Shown here piece after piece: positions 12,504 through 27,500 of a DNA stretch of 64,000 nucleotides (within the stretch, counting starts at the first letter, position 1; every line of letters starts with the position of its first letter). The position numbers were made by a program, and so were the translations under genes. The notes beneath the pieces are model-generated. The model saw only the letters and a program-made list of their open reading frames with translations, was not told where the DNA came from and did not search any database. Origin of the DNA: Arbacia lixula (taxonomy: Eukaryota > Echinodermata > Echinoidea > Arbacioida > Arbaciidae); assembly GCA_963669155.1 (NCBI GenBank), contig OZ022580.1, forward strand, positions 24,667,512-24,731,511. Direction: 5' to 3'.

Positions 12504-15500
12504 ATGGAAATGAATTTTCACTCCTTATTGGGGATTCTTGCAGCTACACCGCTGCTCAGTTTGCTGGTGTTAATCCGAGTCCAGGGGCTGGAATACGTTA
12601 TCGTCAAGCAACGATGGATCGTTGTTTGCATGTTCCTGCTGCCGATGTCTGCATTGTACGATGTATTTCACTATCTTCGGAACTGGGTGGTTTTCCGGAT
12701 GAGCAGTGCTCCGAAGCTACATCACCAACGCGTTAGCGATATTCAGGCTCAGGTACAAAGTCAGAACAAATAGTAAAACTTTGGTAACTCACCAAACCTT
12801 TTCACACCCTTTTTCAGATCTATGTACCGACTACCGCCGGTAAATAACGGTTCAACTTGACGTAGAAATGTTACACAGTTCAAGTGAGAATTTAGACTTA
12901 ATTACTTGCTTTGATCATCAGAATCAGATGTCATAATTTCTAAAAATATAATGTCATGATCATAAATTCCTGCATTTTTGTCAGGAGTCCTTGGCGATAT
13001 TTGCCTTGATCATTGCTGATCAAAGACAGTCGTGACAGTGTAATTTGATGTACCTGTAGACTCAACATGTTTTTTGTTGTTAACGTTTATGGCTATTTTG
13101 ATCGTCCAACATGTAGATCTATTTGTAACATTTGCAGCTGAGAAACCACACCTCTGATGCATTTATACACTTATCCATATAGAATTGTCCAGCTTTTGCA
13201 CCTGTACTTCAATGGTAGGACAGGACAGTGTAACTTAAAATTTTCATTCTTGTTACCATGGTGACCTTTGGTTTGACAAACTCATCTTATAAAAAGTATC
13301 TTTCGCAATTGCAATTCTTTTCTCATTAAATCACTTTCACATCTGCCATTAGAGGTAGATATAATCCAGTTTTCCAAGTTCATTTAAACTGTCTCATTTA
13401 TTTGATAATTGGGTCATCCACCCAGATATGTTTGTCATAAGTTGGGATATACACCCGGGGGGGGGGGGGGGGGGGCACTCGCATACATTGGTGGTACAGG
13501 GACGTGCCGCTTTGAAGACCCCCTTTTTGAGACCTCGATATCCGTTCTTTAGATCTTCTATATCCTATGCATGGAAAAAGTTCCGCTCCTTAGCCTCCCC
13601 GCTGTGCCCCTCCCTCCTTTCCCCGGGTCCGCGGCTTGCGTGCAGCTTGCTACGCATACGCTTCAACATCAACCCGGCCGCCCGACCAGGCGGCCTAGCG
13701 AGCTGCAAGAAAACCCTGACGTAAACACAACGCGTTGCAGGTGCAGCGAGGATACTTCTGTAGACCCTGTTTTTCACAATGCCGGCCTGGAATGCCAGTA
13801 TATTTTTAGTTCCTTAGACCCCCATTTCAGGGCTTCGTGAGGCACACCCCCATCAAAATACAATTTGAGTGCCCCTCCCCATACACTCCAGCTCAAAGGA
13901 GTTGGTTTCGGGAAAGGGAAAGGGAAGAAAGGAAAGGAGCCGCAGTTTTAAACCGTGGTCTATTTTGTCCAGTTCAGCATGAAACATGATGCTTCAGCCT
14001 AAAAACATCATGTTTTATGCTGAACTGGACAAAATATACCACGGTTTAAAATTGTGGGTCCTTTCCTTTCTTCCCTTTCCCTTTCCCTAAGCCAATTCCT
14101 TTGAGCTGTAGTGTAGGTGCTAGGGCCATTTGGGGTGTCCTTACAGACAGTGTAGCCATTTTGCAAGTAAAAACTCTTCAATTTTTTTTATAAACCATGG
14201 TAAATGGAAGAAAATACTGTGTAAGACCTTCCCTCTCAATAATAGAAGTGGAAACTGAATTTGAGCGGAATTAGTAGGTGTTGAACGGGTCTTCCTTAAC
14301 CTACATGTATATAGCGGTTCTTGTATCCTTCAAAAGTAACTTTCAATGGGTTAACCATTACAATTCATCTGGAATAGACCAGTTCGTAATTACACCATGG
14401 TCGGACAATACACTGAATAAATATTACTTGATTGCTGACTGAGATTTTTTTTCAGAAAGCTGTGTTAGATGATGGATGTACAGACATTTTACAGTGTGCC
14501 CGGAACAACATTAGAAGCAGATACAGTATGCACATGGTGGAATGTTCTTTCTCTACCTTCTCAGCGCTGAAAAGCTGTTGCCATATATTTTTGCATGATA
14601 ATAAGTAGAAAGTCTTTGACTACATGTATGAATTTCCATTTTATTCTCTGAGTGGTGCCATTGACCTGAGATCATTTTCTACCAGCAATAATCTACTCAT
14701 GCGCAGATTGCAATTATGAAGTTACTTATTCTGGTTGGGTCAACGTAAAATGATAGTCTAGTACTTGCAAACCCTTGCACTAAGAAAATGATCTTGAACA
14801 CCACTTTAGTGTATCTAAACAAATCATTGAGATCAATACTGTTATCAGAGACATTGCTTGGCAGCTTTGTGATATGTATTGAATGTTAATATTAATGTTT
14901 TATAGAATACATTTTTGTCTGCAAAAGGGGTACTCTACCTTTCAGTACATCTTTGCTATTGTAACTGTTACAAGATTGAAAGCATGGTGAAAGTTTATCA
15001 ACTCTAACTTTGAGAATTTAAAGGTTGTATGTGCCAGTCAGGTCTTTTACATAAGTACCTCACACAAATCTCATCGATCACCAACTTGTCTGGCACACAA
15101 AGGGATTAAAAAGTGACACCTGGAGAGAAAGGGACAGATCGTTATCAGCCAATCAACATCAATGTAGCATAACTACCACTCTTACACCTACAGGTCTATA
15201 GAATTAAAATTACCTTGACCTCAGTCTCTCTTACGGAATTGTGAAATGAATTAGAATATTGGTAATACATATGGAATGAGAGGTATTGGCAGGTGCATTC
15301 ATCATACTGCTAGTAAAGTAGTCAATTATATCTTTCTAAACAAAATTGTGGTCATCTTTCTAACCTGCAGATAGGTGATCCAGGGGCTTACATGTAGAAA
15401 AAAATGTAGAGTTGTAGATGACTCCCTTTGGTGTACAGACTACAGACAATAGACTGATATTCTCCGATTTCAACTAAACTGACACCATATCTGCCCCTTG

Positions 15501-18500
15501 ACCTTAAAGCGTAAAATTATAAGTAATTCAGATTGATCTTACAATGTATTTCCTTCAAAGAGCATATCTACCACAATCACCTTGCAACTATATCTATGAT
15601 TTCTACCATTAGTCATAAAATGTGCTTAGAGAGGTACATACTGTACGTAAAGTCACGTGGTTGAAAATGGTGTGTATGTTCAATTTTTTGCTAGAATACG
15701 GGCTGTGTATGGTTCAGTTTAATTTAGAGCTTTATTTATGCTATGCTATGCTATGATAGGCTATTTTAGGATTTATATTACACAAGAAAAGATCTTCCAA
15801 GATGCATGTAAGTGTGGTTTAGATTCTGCAGACAATATGATGTGATACTGCTATCCTAATTTAGTCTAAAATGCCAATGCACATGTAAACCATAATTACT
15901 TGTGTAAAGGGGACACCAACAAAGCCTCAAAGTGGGGCCAGTAATCATGGCTTCACCCATATGATCCAATCTGAAAGAGACTCTAGGGGTGGATCTACAA
16001 GCAGTCAATGGACGTGTTAGAGTGCTTTCGAAAGAAAAATACTCATAGAATGCCTGAGTTGAGTATGTGGTTCAAAGTGGTGTAGGGTGTTTTATGAGCA
16101 GAAGTATAAATGTTGGGGTTCATCACGATATCATTGCAATAGTAAAATGTGCCATTGTAGGATTTCAAGCACACTTTTGATTTCACCCAACAACCAGGTA
16201 AGAATGGTGAGAAACGCTTCCTATCTAGTATGTGCACTCTGCAAAATTAGAATGTCGAAGTTCAATGTATCTAGCTAAAACCACATTATGAGGCGATTTT
16301 TGGAATGGGTTCAGAGATGCAATGGACACTTCCGACAACACCTCGGATCACTTGTGTTATTTTGGTCATGTACACACAGGCAGCCTCAACATGTCTAGAT
16401 TGCTCTGGTATGCTTCAGTAAATAGAACACATTAGGAGCATCAGATGTGAATCCATCATAGAGCTACAGTTCATTAATATAGCTCTATGGAATCCATCCA
16501 TCCATCCATCAGATGTGAATTCTGCACTTGTAGTGCAGAACAGGTCACTGCACAGTAGATATGTAGTTGTGATGCTTCCAAACACTTTACACTGCCAACA
16601 GTCATTCTGATGGTGCCAAGGAATGAGCATAGCCTTCATGGGAAATTGGGGTGAGGGTTGGGGGTGGGGGGGCATCACGAGGAGAGTAATTGGATCATCC
16701 TCTCCATGAACAAAAGATTTGTCTGAGCATGTGATGGTGACACATCTCAGACTTTGCTTGTTCCCATCAGGGGTGTCTTCATTAGCCCGATGTGGGCGAA
16801 ATAGCGAGCTTTTTCTGATCGGGCTAGCGATAGCCAGCTTTATATATTTGCGTCTTCATTAGCCAGATCAGGCGAAATAGCTCGCTATTTGGTCGAGAAA
16901 ATTTCCCAAGAAATCTTGGGCTAGATGGAGCTTGTTCAGAGCATCTTCATTAGCCTGAAAATTTCTCGATCCCGGCATGCATCAGCGCGCATGAGGCATT
17001 TGTTACGTAATAGGTTTTTATACATGCATGAATGCGAGCTCACAACTTAAGCCATGCGGTCGTGGCCTATATTCCCGTCGCACACTGCGTATGTGTGAAG
17101 ATCGGGATAATTGATGCATCCCGAGTTTCGAGCTTGCGTATCTCGAGTTTCAAGCTAATGAAGACGCGATTGCAACTTCTGGCTCGTCCCCCGGATCAGC
17201 AAACTAGCTTGCTATTTCGTCTGATCGGGCTAATGGAGACGCACCTATTGTGCAGCTCAGCCTTGGGCATAACATGGTTTATTCACTTCTTAACCTTTAC
17301 ATGTATGGTATGATAAAGTAAGTATGATAAAGGTCATATGCTCCTCCCTGCTGATGCTAGGTAATGCTAATTTCTATGTAATCTAGTTCATGTACGAGGA
17401 GCAATTAAGAGGTACTGGACATGTTGGTGGTGGGATGGGCATGGATAGACAGTATTGCAATGAATAATAATGACGTTCCATCGTTCCCAAGCACAGAAGA
17501 GAATGTACATGTACAGTGTACTGCGGATTGCAAACTCTCACACAATTCCTTGCATTACATGTATATACAGAGGACATGCACATATCTACTTAGGACTGCT
17601 TGGCAGACATGAAACGTTCATCGGTGTGAGAGCCAGGTTACCGCATGCAGCAAACCTAAATCCTCAAAAGGGCAGGAGTTAAAGGCCACAGTGCCCTTCC
17701 CCCTCCCTCCCCCTTCACAAGGTTTTGAATGCATCATTCCAAAACGCGCCTAGATCCCAAAAGTCAGCCGATTGTGATTTTTATTGAACACCAATAAAAA
17801 ATGTGTTCTTTCATAGAGAACAAAAAACCCCTCATTATTTAATATTCTGCTTGTTCTAATAAATTTATTTTTATATTAATCATGGTATAAAAATGATGTG
17901 TTTTAATACATGTAAGTCTCGATTTTAGACAAAACAATTTGAATAATAAAGTAGTAAAAAAAGTATTAAGAAATTCACAAAAAACATGATATGGATCTTT
18001 ATATGAATTTACAAACATGTACAGTGTATGTCAGGAACTTAATTAAGTTATGGAGAGACCTTGCATTTAATTATTACTGTCCAAGTAAGTGAATTTACAC
18101 AACAGCTCAAAGGAATTGGTATAGGGAAAGGGAAGGAGCCGCAGTTTTAAACCACGGTATATTTTGTCCAGTTCAGCATGAAACATGATGCTTTAGCCTA
18201 AAAAGCATTATGTTTTCATGCTGAACTGGACAAAACATACCGCGGTTCAAAACTGCGGCTCCTTCCATTTCTTCCCTTTCCCTTTACCCGTGCCAATTTC
18301 TTTGAGCTGTAGTGTACATGTACTTCAATGCTGCTGTTTACTGCAGGTGAGGCGCTGGAAGGCTGATGGAAGCAAGCAGCTGATGTGTACAGGCCGGCCG
18401 GGCTGGCAGACCATCAGCCCAAGACAAGCCAAGTACAAGCAGACCCACCGCAAGATCTTCATCAACCTGGTTGACATTCTGGAGGTGGACACTGACCGCC

Positions 18501-21500
18501 AGGTCATGCGTGTGGAGCCCATGGCCACCATGGGTCAGATTACGGCCACTCTCAATCCCCTGGGCTGGACCCTACCTGTGCTGCCTGAGTTGGATGACCT
18601 CACTGTAGGTAGGTAGAAACATGAAGCAATCAATAGCATAGATGTCTACTGTACCACCCACCCCCTTCAGTGGTCACAATTGGATCAGATTTCGACCACC
18701 CTGAATCCATTGCTGTCACCCAGAATCAGTTGGTTGGACACTGTCAGTCTTACATGCGCTTGAGTACCTTACTGCAAGGCCAAGGTGGGTAAAATCAAGG
18801 GGGCAAGTTTTTATAATATCATAAGCCATTCAGACAGAAAAAGGTGTAGCTGAGCCAGCGCAGAGTTGAAATGCTCCGATGACCCCCTTCAGACAGCCCA
18901 GAATTCGTGTAGCAGCTACACCTTTTCGCCGTCTTAAACCATTCACACAGCACCCAAAAAGGCGGAGTCGTTGCCACAGCACCGGATACGTTCCACTGCT
19001 CCATGCACGGCGATACCGGAACAGGAAGTGTGTTTCACGCATTGAATTGTTACTGGCGTATACGCAAGTAACAATGCAATGCGTGACCTCGATCCACTTC
19101 CTGTGCCTCATTGCTCGCGTGATACGTTTGTTGACATCATGGCGCAGTCTTTGGAAGTCTTGTTTTCATGTATGTTTGGGTTGCTATTGGTTTGCTTTTA
19201 CGCTCAGTATCGCACCCTGTGCATGCCGTACAACACTCAATCGGTTCAGTATTATTGTTACGCGCCATTGTCTTCGTTTTTCGCGCGGAAGTCGTGAACT
19301 CTGACCTACGGCGTACGCATCACTGCGCATTGAGTAGCAGCGCTGGCGTAACTCATTCAGACAGGAGGTGAAGCGTAGCAGCTACTCCTTTTCGCCGGCT
19401 CTAAAACACCTCCGGAGGTAGTTCAGAGCAGGCGTGCTTAATACACCTATTCGCCAGCGTAAACCATTCAGACAGAAAGTGGGGGTGTAGCAGAGCCGGC
19501 TCAGCGCCAGCGAATTTGGGCTGTCTGAAGGGGGTTTTATTGTCAGGGTAAACTGCTGATTACTTCCAAGTTTCATGACTCTTGCAAATGGGCTACCCTG
19601 TCTTTAAACAAGGTGAAAAAAAGAATGAAACAAAATATGTATACTTCATAAACAGTACAAGCAACAATTTAGATATTATACTGAGAAAAGTGCAGTAATT
19701 TGACAATGTCAATTTATAAACAGCTCATGCATGTACATTAAAGGGATAGACCACCCTGAAGCAGAACAATGAAAGAAACATATTACTGAAGGTTTGACAA
19801 AAATCTGCCAAAGGATTTGTGAGAAAATTGTGATCTTTTTGAATGTAAATTTTGTCATGTCACATGCGAAGTGCTCTCCCATATCTTGTGTGTTGTATTT
19901 TCCCAGAAATTGGTCTTATTCTGGTTTTGATGATGGAATATTTTTTTTTCAAAGAGGTATTTGTTTAAAAACATTTTTAGTGATGTATCATATGCACAAG
20001 TTTCCTTTTGAGAAAATCAACTTAAAAAAAAAAATCAGTACGTGGGAGAGCACCTCGCACGTGATGTCACAAAATTAAAACTTCAGACAATCGTGACTTT
20101 CTTATCATTTGAAGGATTTTCATCAAACCTTAAATGTTTCTTTCAAGTTTCTGCTTTTGTTAAAACTAACTTAATATCAGGGTGGTATATTCCTTTGAAT
20201 TTAGATCAATGCACTTTTTAAGGCAATTACTGAGGGCATGCAGGGATCAGACTTGTATAGACATCTCGCAACCTTCACCTTGTGTGCTTTGTACAAGGTG
20301 AAGGATCTCAGGACAACCTAGATCTATATTGCCACACAAGATCAAAGTCCTTACTATCTTTACCAAGTGAATGACAAATACCTGACAGCATGTTAGAAAA
20401 CATTTCTCACATACTGTATTTATTCTTGGGGGATTATTCTCCAAGTCCCATTCAAATACATTTTGAGCAATTGTGACTTTCTGTATGGGATGATGGGGAA
20501 GAGCTGATTTGAATTTTAGATCCCTGGGAAATGCCCCGCACATGCCTTCGTACAACAAATCACAATCTTCTGCCCCCCCCCCCCCCCTCCCAAAAAAAAA
20601 TAAAAAAATAAATAAATAAACAATGCTTACATCTATGTACTATTAATTATTGTGGCATCAGGGGGGAAAAAAAGAGGGCTCAGGGGAAATTCCCTCCCAA
20701 AATGCTGAAAAGAGCCACAGAAAATGTTAAGAGCCCTCAAAATAGACCAAATATAAAATTGTAGCCAAGCGGCCAATGTGCTCAAAATGTAGCCCCAAAA
20801 ATTTTGAATGAGTTTTTCCCCTGTGTGGCACACACCTTTTTGCCGGTGAAAGCTGAAAGAGTGAACTGCACAGATCCATTATTACCATTCGTTGTTGTGA
20901 TGTCATTATTGATATTTGAAATGAAGACATAACAAACAACAGAATTAGTGCAGATTATACTTGTAGAACATTCATGCATGTGGTCAGTGTCATAGAACAG
21001 TAATCGACTGTGGGTGATAGTAATGAAAATAATTAAATTCAACTGAAACTCTGGAAATAATGGATTTAACTGTTTTTAGTGTGACTGAACAACGAAGTAT
21101 AGACTGGGGACCATGCATACAAAGTTTAACAAGGAACAATAAAAGAAAAATTGTGTACGTTGTATCGTTTTACTCAAAAAGCGTGCTGTAACTTGTTATC
21201 AACCTTTATTTGGCCAAGTTATCTAGTTGCCATGCAATCAAATTAGCTTGATGACACTCGGTGTCTATTTACTCTCTGATTGCTTAACTGTTTCGAGTGT
21301 TTGGAATGTGTGTTCTTCATCCTCTTGTAGTTCCAGCCAGGTCAACGAACTTGGTTGATCAAGAGTGCGCAATGTCCTTGTGATACTGGGACAATGAACC
21401 ATATAGAAACATCAGTAATAGTGTGATAGAACCACCGGCTACATGTCAAAGGTTGAATAGTGAACTTTTGAGATTCCCATAACAATTTCATGCGGCATTC

Positions 21501-24500
21501 GTCATGGTCTGTCAAGGGAGCGGCATTTTACTTACGATACATGTTGAAGCCAAGTATCATAAGAACAGTTTGTTCGTTGCATGGAGAGGAAGTGATTATT
21601 TTCTCTTCAACTGTTCTCTTGTCTGCCAAGGAGCCAAGCCAGATAATGTCTGGAGGCATAAGATCGCAGAAGGACTGCGTGCAGTGTGGACGTGCTCTTA
21701 ACAGAACTCTTACAGTGACTATGCATGAGAGTTATTAAAGGAACATTGACACAATGTGATTAATGGGTTTCAGGTTCTAGTACTACTGTAGTACTTGTGT
21801 AGTTGTTACATCATTTTCTTTATGTGGGGATGGACTTTGAATCTGTAATTAACTTGAATTGCCATTTGTTACATTTTAAATAACTAATACCCAACAGACA
21901 GTGGACTGAAGATTAGTGTGCATAAATGCACAGTTAAATTTCTCCTTTAAAGTACATTTAGTTTGGAACATTAAAATTCCCCCCAGTCATCGATTATGCT
22001 AACAGATTTGAGTGCACTTCATTTAGCTTGATGTGCAGTTCAGTTGCAGTTTATTTTACTCCCTCAAAATGGGCATACTTTGTAAAAGACAGTCATGAGC
22101 AATTGCATGAAACAGCAGTTCTTATGTGAGTGGGAAGCAGTGAGGCAGGACAAAGCCAGAAGTTGACCCATTAAAGGCGATCCAAAGTGCAGGTCAATTT
22201 GTGAGAACTTACAATAGGAATATAACCTGCAAAATATCATATGCCAGCTCTTTTGTTGTGCTGCAGGGTAGATAGTATGGTTAATAGTGTAAGCTTGTAC
22301 GTATGCTTGATTAGGTCACAGTATTCAACAATAGAGATCTTGCTGAATGGAGACAAAGTAGAATATTGCCTTGACATGCTTGAACTTTAACAAGATACAT
22401 GATACTGAGTACAATGAAGGATAGGTGATATTTGCAATGTACATTGATATTTGCTTTGCAATACAACACAACAGTCTTCGGTACTGGTACTACATCTATC
22501 CAACTATTAGTAAACAAAGGCCTAACACAGCTTGAACCCAAATATTTCATTATGTGATTCACTTGTGTATGTCCACTGAGCAATAAAACATCCATCAAGA
22601 GGCACTGCATCTCAACAGTGATAATGCAAACCACACACATCAGACGTTGCTTGGTCATAAATTAAAGGACATTCAATTACATGTAGTTTCAATGCCATTA
22701 CTAATCTATTGCTCTTGTCATGTCTCTTGTCTCACCCTCGGCATTTTGCCAATCTTTCTTTGTCATTCCGTTACTCTTCACTTTCTCTTTCTTTTTCTCT
22801 CCTCTTTCTTTCTCTTGTGTACATGTACATCTCACCCTCTCTGTTGTCTCTTTTCCTCTCCCCCCTTTTTTCTACAATCTGCCCCCCTTCTTTCTTTGTA
22901 TCAACCCCGCATTTTTCAGCGCCTTTCTCTCCTTTGTCACTCTTCCTCTCCCATTTTTCCTCTCTTTATCTTTTCCTCCCCCATCTTTCTCCCCTCCCAT
23001 CTCTCTTTCCTTGTCTCTCTGTCATCCCCCCTTCACCCTCTCCTCCAGGTGGCCTGATCATGGGTGTAGGGATTGAGAGCTCGTCCCATAAGTACGGCTT
23101 GTTCCAGCATGTGTGTGTCAGCTTTGAGGTGGTGCTTGCTGATGGCAGTGTGGTCCATTGCTCAAAGGTAAACAGTGCTCTCTTTGGCTTTTGCAGCCTA
23201 CACTGTACAATCAGTGCCACACCCCCTTCCAAACATTTGGGAACATCTGCATTTAGTGTATGTTTTTCTATACCTACGTGTAGTAAACTTAATTGATATT
23301 CAGGCTCATAGCGCAGTTGAATTTTTCTTTTAAAGTGAATACTATACAGCAATACAACATTTTATCATTGATTCAAACAAATTTATACTCTCTTAAATGG
23401 TTGGCTACCAGTCAAGATGGCATACTCTCAAAATGCTCACTTGTTTTATTACATACAGTTACTGTAGTTTGAGTTAGTTTGATTGAATGTTGTATGGAAT
23501 GTTGTATATCATATTTGTATGAGATAAGATCATTTTCTTCCTGCACCATGTTTGATATAGAAAAGGTTCTTTTTCTGACACAAATATGTTATGAATGTAT
23601 TCATGTATGTGTTCTCAACTATAACATGTGAGTGGTATGCAAGGCAGTCAGTGTATGTTCATGTGTTCATGTTCATGTGTTCATGTATGTGTTCTCAACT
23701 GTAACATGTGAGTGGTATGCAAGGCAGTCAGTGTATGTTCATGTGTTCATGTTCATGTGTTCATGTATGTGTTCTCAACTATAACATGTGAGTGGTATGC
23801 AAGGTAGTCAGTGTATATGTCCCTATGATTGTTTGATTGGATACATCCTTTGGGTTCTTCTTGCTCGCAGGATGAGAACCCTGAGCTCTTCTACTCAGTC
23901 CCGTGGTCGTATGGCACACTCGGCTTCCTCGTGTCTGCTGAAATCAAGATTGTGCCGACCAAGAAGTATGTGAAGCTGGAGTACAAGCCAGTGCACTGCT
24001 TTGATGACATATACAACGTCTTCACTGAGGAGTCGAGGAAGGTGGAGGAGAACGAGTTTGTGGAGGGACTGATGTACTCTAAGGACACCGCTGTGATCAT
24101 GACGGGACAGCTGACAGACCATGCAGAGCCGGGGAAGGTGGGTCACTGGAAATGCATAGACAGAGAACAGAATACTCGTACACACAAACACAAAGACACA
24201 AACTTGAATACATGTTGTACATGCTTTTTCACCCTAATTAAATGGAATGCATGGTATGGTATGCAAGTGAATGCAACTTACTTTATAATAAGGCCAAGAG
24301 AAAACAAGAAAGTAACCACTTACTCTCTTACAATACTATCACAGACACAAACACACACAGACAAACAGACACACACACACACACAGACACACACACACAC
24401 ACACACACACACACCATGACACATACATGTACAAATCCATCTTAAAGACAAACACTTAGTCACATTCACAAACACTCTTTAACTCTTTCTCATCACGTTT

Positions 24501-27500
24501 CTATTTTGTGGGGATTGACTCGTCTGTGTCACATGTGATGCATTACATGCTGCATGTTCTGATCCACATAGAAAACTCCTGATACCCAGGGAGCAAGCTC
24601 CTATTGCGGGGTTGACCTGACACGGGCTGTGTTAAAAGGTTGTTGGGTATCTCACCCACTGCAAGCCCCTGCTTCAACTGTGGGTGCAGTGAAGAGGAGT
24701 ACCGAGAAGGAACAAGATATATGGGGTCTGTTAGCTATGTGGTTCGCTGTTCCAACTCGGGCAGAGGAATAGCCAATCAAAACCACCGTTAAATAACTAC
24801 TTAAATAACAAAGAGACAACTGAAATAAAGTACCAAAACACAAGGGTAAATTATCACTTAGTGAATATATTTATTAATGAATTATGCTTAAACAGGTACT
24901 CTTCTTTGTAATTCACAATTACCATCAACTACCTTAACAGTAAAGTATTATGCTAACACTACAAAAGGGGGAGGTGCAATTGGAAGGGGATTGGTCAGAG
25001 GGAAGATGAATATCAGTTTGTGGCCACTTACTACTTTCCGCGAATGTCTCTATCTTACTTGCTTGTGATCGCTTGTATAGTTACGCTCTTGGAAGATAAT
25101 CAGGAACAGGGCTTGGGAACTTCAGGAATGTAGGGAAGACTGGAAGAATTTGGGAAAGGGGCTTAGGAACGTTGGGAACGCAGGGAAGACTGGAACAATT
25201 CGGGAACACTGGAACGGCTCTCGAACGCAAAAACATTTCATCAACAGACCTCATTATGTGTCTCCCTTGAGCAGACTTTACATGCAGGTTTCATTCCACT
25301 GAGCTCACACTGTGTGTATCTGTATTCTCTGTCTCTCCTGCCAGATCAACCGGATTGGCTACTACTGGAAGCCCTGGTTCTTCAAGCATGTGGAAGGGTT
25401 CCTGCAGAGTGGTCCTGCTGTGGAATATATCCCCCTCAGGCACTACTACCACCGCCACTCTCGCAGCATCTTCTGGGAGATCCAGGTAGGGAACCCAGCT
25501 CATAAACGCTTGGTTCATGGCCCTAGGCTAGTAAAAATCACTTTCTGGTCACCGAGACTTGAAGGAAATTTGAATCGATCAAATTCTATCAATTCCAATT
25601 TTATATGAAACATGCAATATCCTAAGTGTGCAGACAGAGCCTTAATTGTGAAAGTGACACTGACACAAAGGCAATTTGCCAGTTTTGTCAGAAGGCCTGT
25701 ACAACATGTATTGCATGTAGTGTTTTGTTTTCCAGACTCATTGAAGCACTAACAAGGATTCATGCGTACAAGCTACTATTATCCTGTACAACATTTCAAT
25801 CCTTGCTCTAACCTTCGTCTCCCCTTCCTCTCCAGGACATCGTGCCGTTTTGCAACCACCCGGTGTTCCGTTACCTCTTTGTGTGGCTGACTTCTCTCCA
25901 GGGTTTGTGCCTACAAGCTACCATTACCGGTATCTTTTACAGCATTTCAATCCTTGCCCTAACCTTCCTCTCCCCTTCCTCTCCAGGACATCGTGCCATT
26001 TGGCAACCACCCGGTGTTCCGCTACCTCTTTGGGTGGCTGACCCCTCCCAAGGTGTCCCTGCTGAAGCTAACCCAAGGAGAGGTGATCAGGGAGCTCTAT
26101 GAGAAGAAGCACGTCATCCAGGACATGCTGGTCCCTGTCGCAGACATGAAGAGCTCCCTCATGTGTTTCCATGATGAAATGCTGGTGAGAAGTGTTGTCT
26201 AGTTGGTGGGGCTTAGGGGGTCATATTCATTAAATGTTACTAAGCCTAGTTAGTTTCTAAAGTGCATTCTGCTACATGCATTTTAGTAACTAACTAGACT
26301 AGTAAGGTGTCGTGAATATTTGTGTATAAGCCACATTTGTGTATAAGAAAGCACCCCAACTTAAGCATGATTTTTAAGAAAAAAATATGAAGCTTATCCG
26401 CCGGTCAGTACGATCGTTGTCATTTCAAAGATAATCGCAGGGAAGATCCCTGTAGTAGTTGCTCAATGTAAATAATCAAACTATTAACATTTTTTGATTA
26501 ACATTTTAACAATGTTATGATATGTATTGATGACATTCTTCTTTGACTCCCTGCCACCTCTAGCTGTACCCGCTGTGGCTGTGCCCCTTCGCCCTGCCCC
26601 CGCTGCCAGGCATGGTACACCCCAAGGGGCACCAGGAGGAGCTGTACGTGGACATCGGTGCCTACGGGATCCCCCGCAATCCCGCCTTCCACTTCAGAGA
26701 CTCCACCCGCATTGTGGAAGAGCATGTTCGCAAAGTTAACGGGTGAGTAAGGAGAGAGAAAGAGAAATAGAGAGGGTTGGAGAGGAAGAGAGAGAGAAGG
26801 GGGGGGGGGGGGGTGTTGGGTGATGAATAAAGAAGGGGAGATTTGTGTCATTAAAAAAGGGGGAGAGGAAAGGAGACACAGATTAGAAAGGGAGAGGAAG
26901 AAAGAGGAGGAGAGAGGGAAGAGACAGCGAGACACATAGAGAGACCGGGAAAGGAAGGAGGGTGAGAGCAAAACACAGAATAAAAGCACACTACCCAGGA
27001 GAGATAAGAAACAGGTGGTGCAGATACCGTGTCATAAGTCTTTAAGTTTTGAACACATATTAGATACTTTCTAGACAGTCGTCGAAGTGATGATGAATTT
27101 GACTTTGTTTTTGTTAAGGACACTGCCAAGATTCTGAGTGTGGTGTAGTGTTATTTAGAAATCTAGGAGAAAACAACATTGTAGAAGAATTTGGGGGTGA
27201 ATCAAATAATTGGTTTATATAACGTTTTTGATACCCATAGAATTAAAGGGACTATTCACATAAGTTGTCAAAGTTCTCTTTCGTTGGGAGCATATAAAAA
27301 TCTCCTCATTCTGAACAAATGAGACAATCTGCAAAACTTTGTGCTGTGAACTATCAGCGTTTACTTTACAGTTGAATTATGCCGTCTACCAAGCAGAAAA
27401 TTGATGCTGAAATATAAAAAAATACAAGCAATATGAGTATCATGCAGCATATATGAAGACCAAATTGAGCACATTGTTTATGATGTGGTGGGTTTTGGTG

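Noticed and set aside
13428-13840. Three overlapping open frames of 70-98 residues in a CG-rich block
   Set aside because: They lie in a repeat in DHCR24 intron 1, overlap on both strands and show no family resemblance.
18830-19304. Cluster of open frames on both strands (93 and 141 residues)
   Set aside because: They are products of the inverted CATTCAGACAG repeat; no protein motif is shared with known transposases.
22709-23296. 195-residue Ser/Leu/Pro-rich open frame with signal-peptide-like look
   Set aside because: Mostly pyrimidine tract; its end overlaps DHCR24 exon 3, which is read in a different frame.
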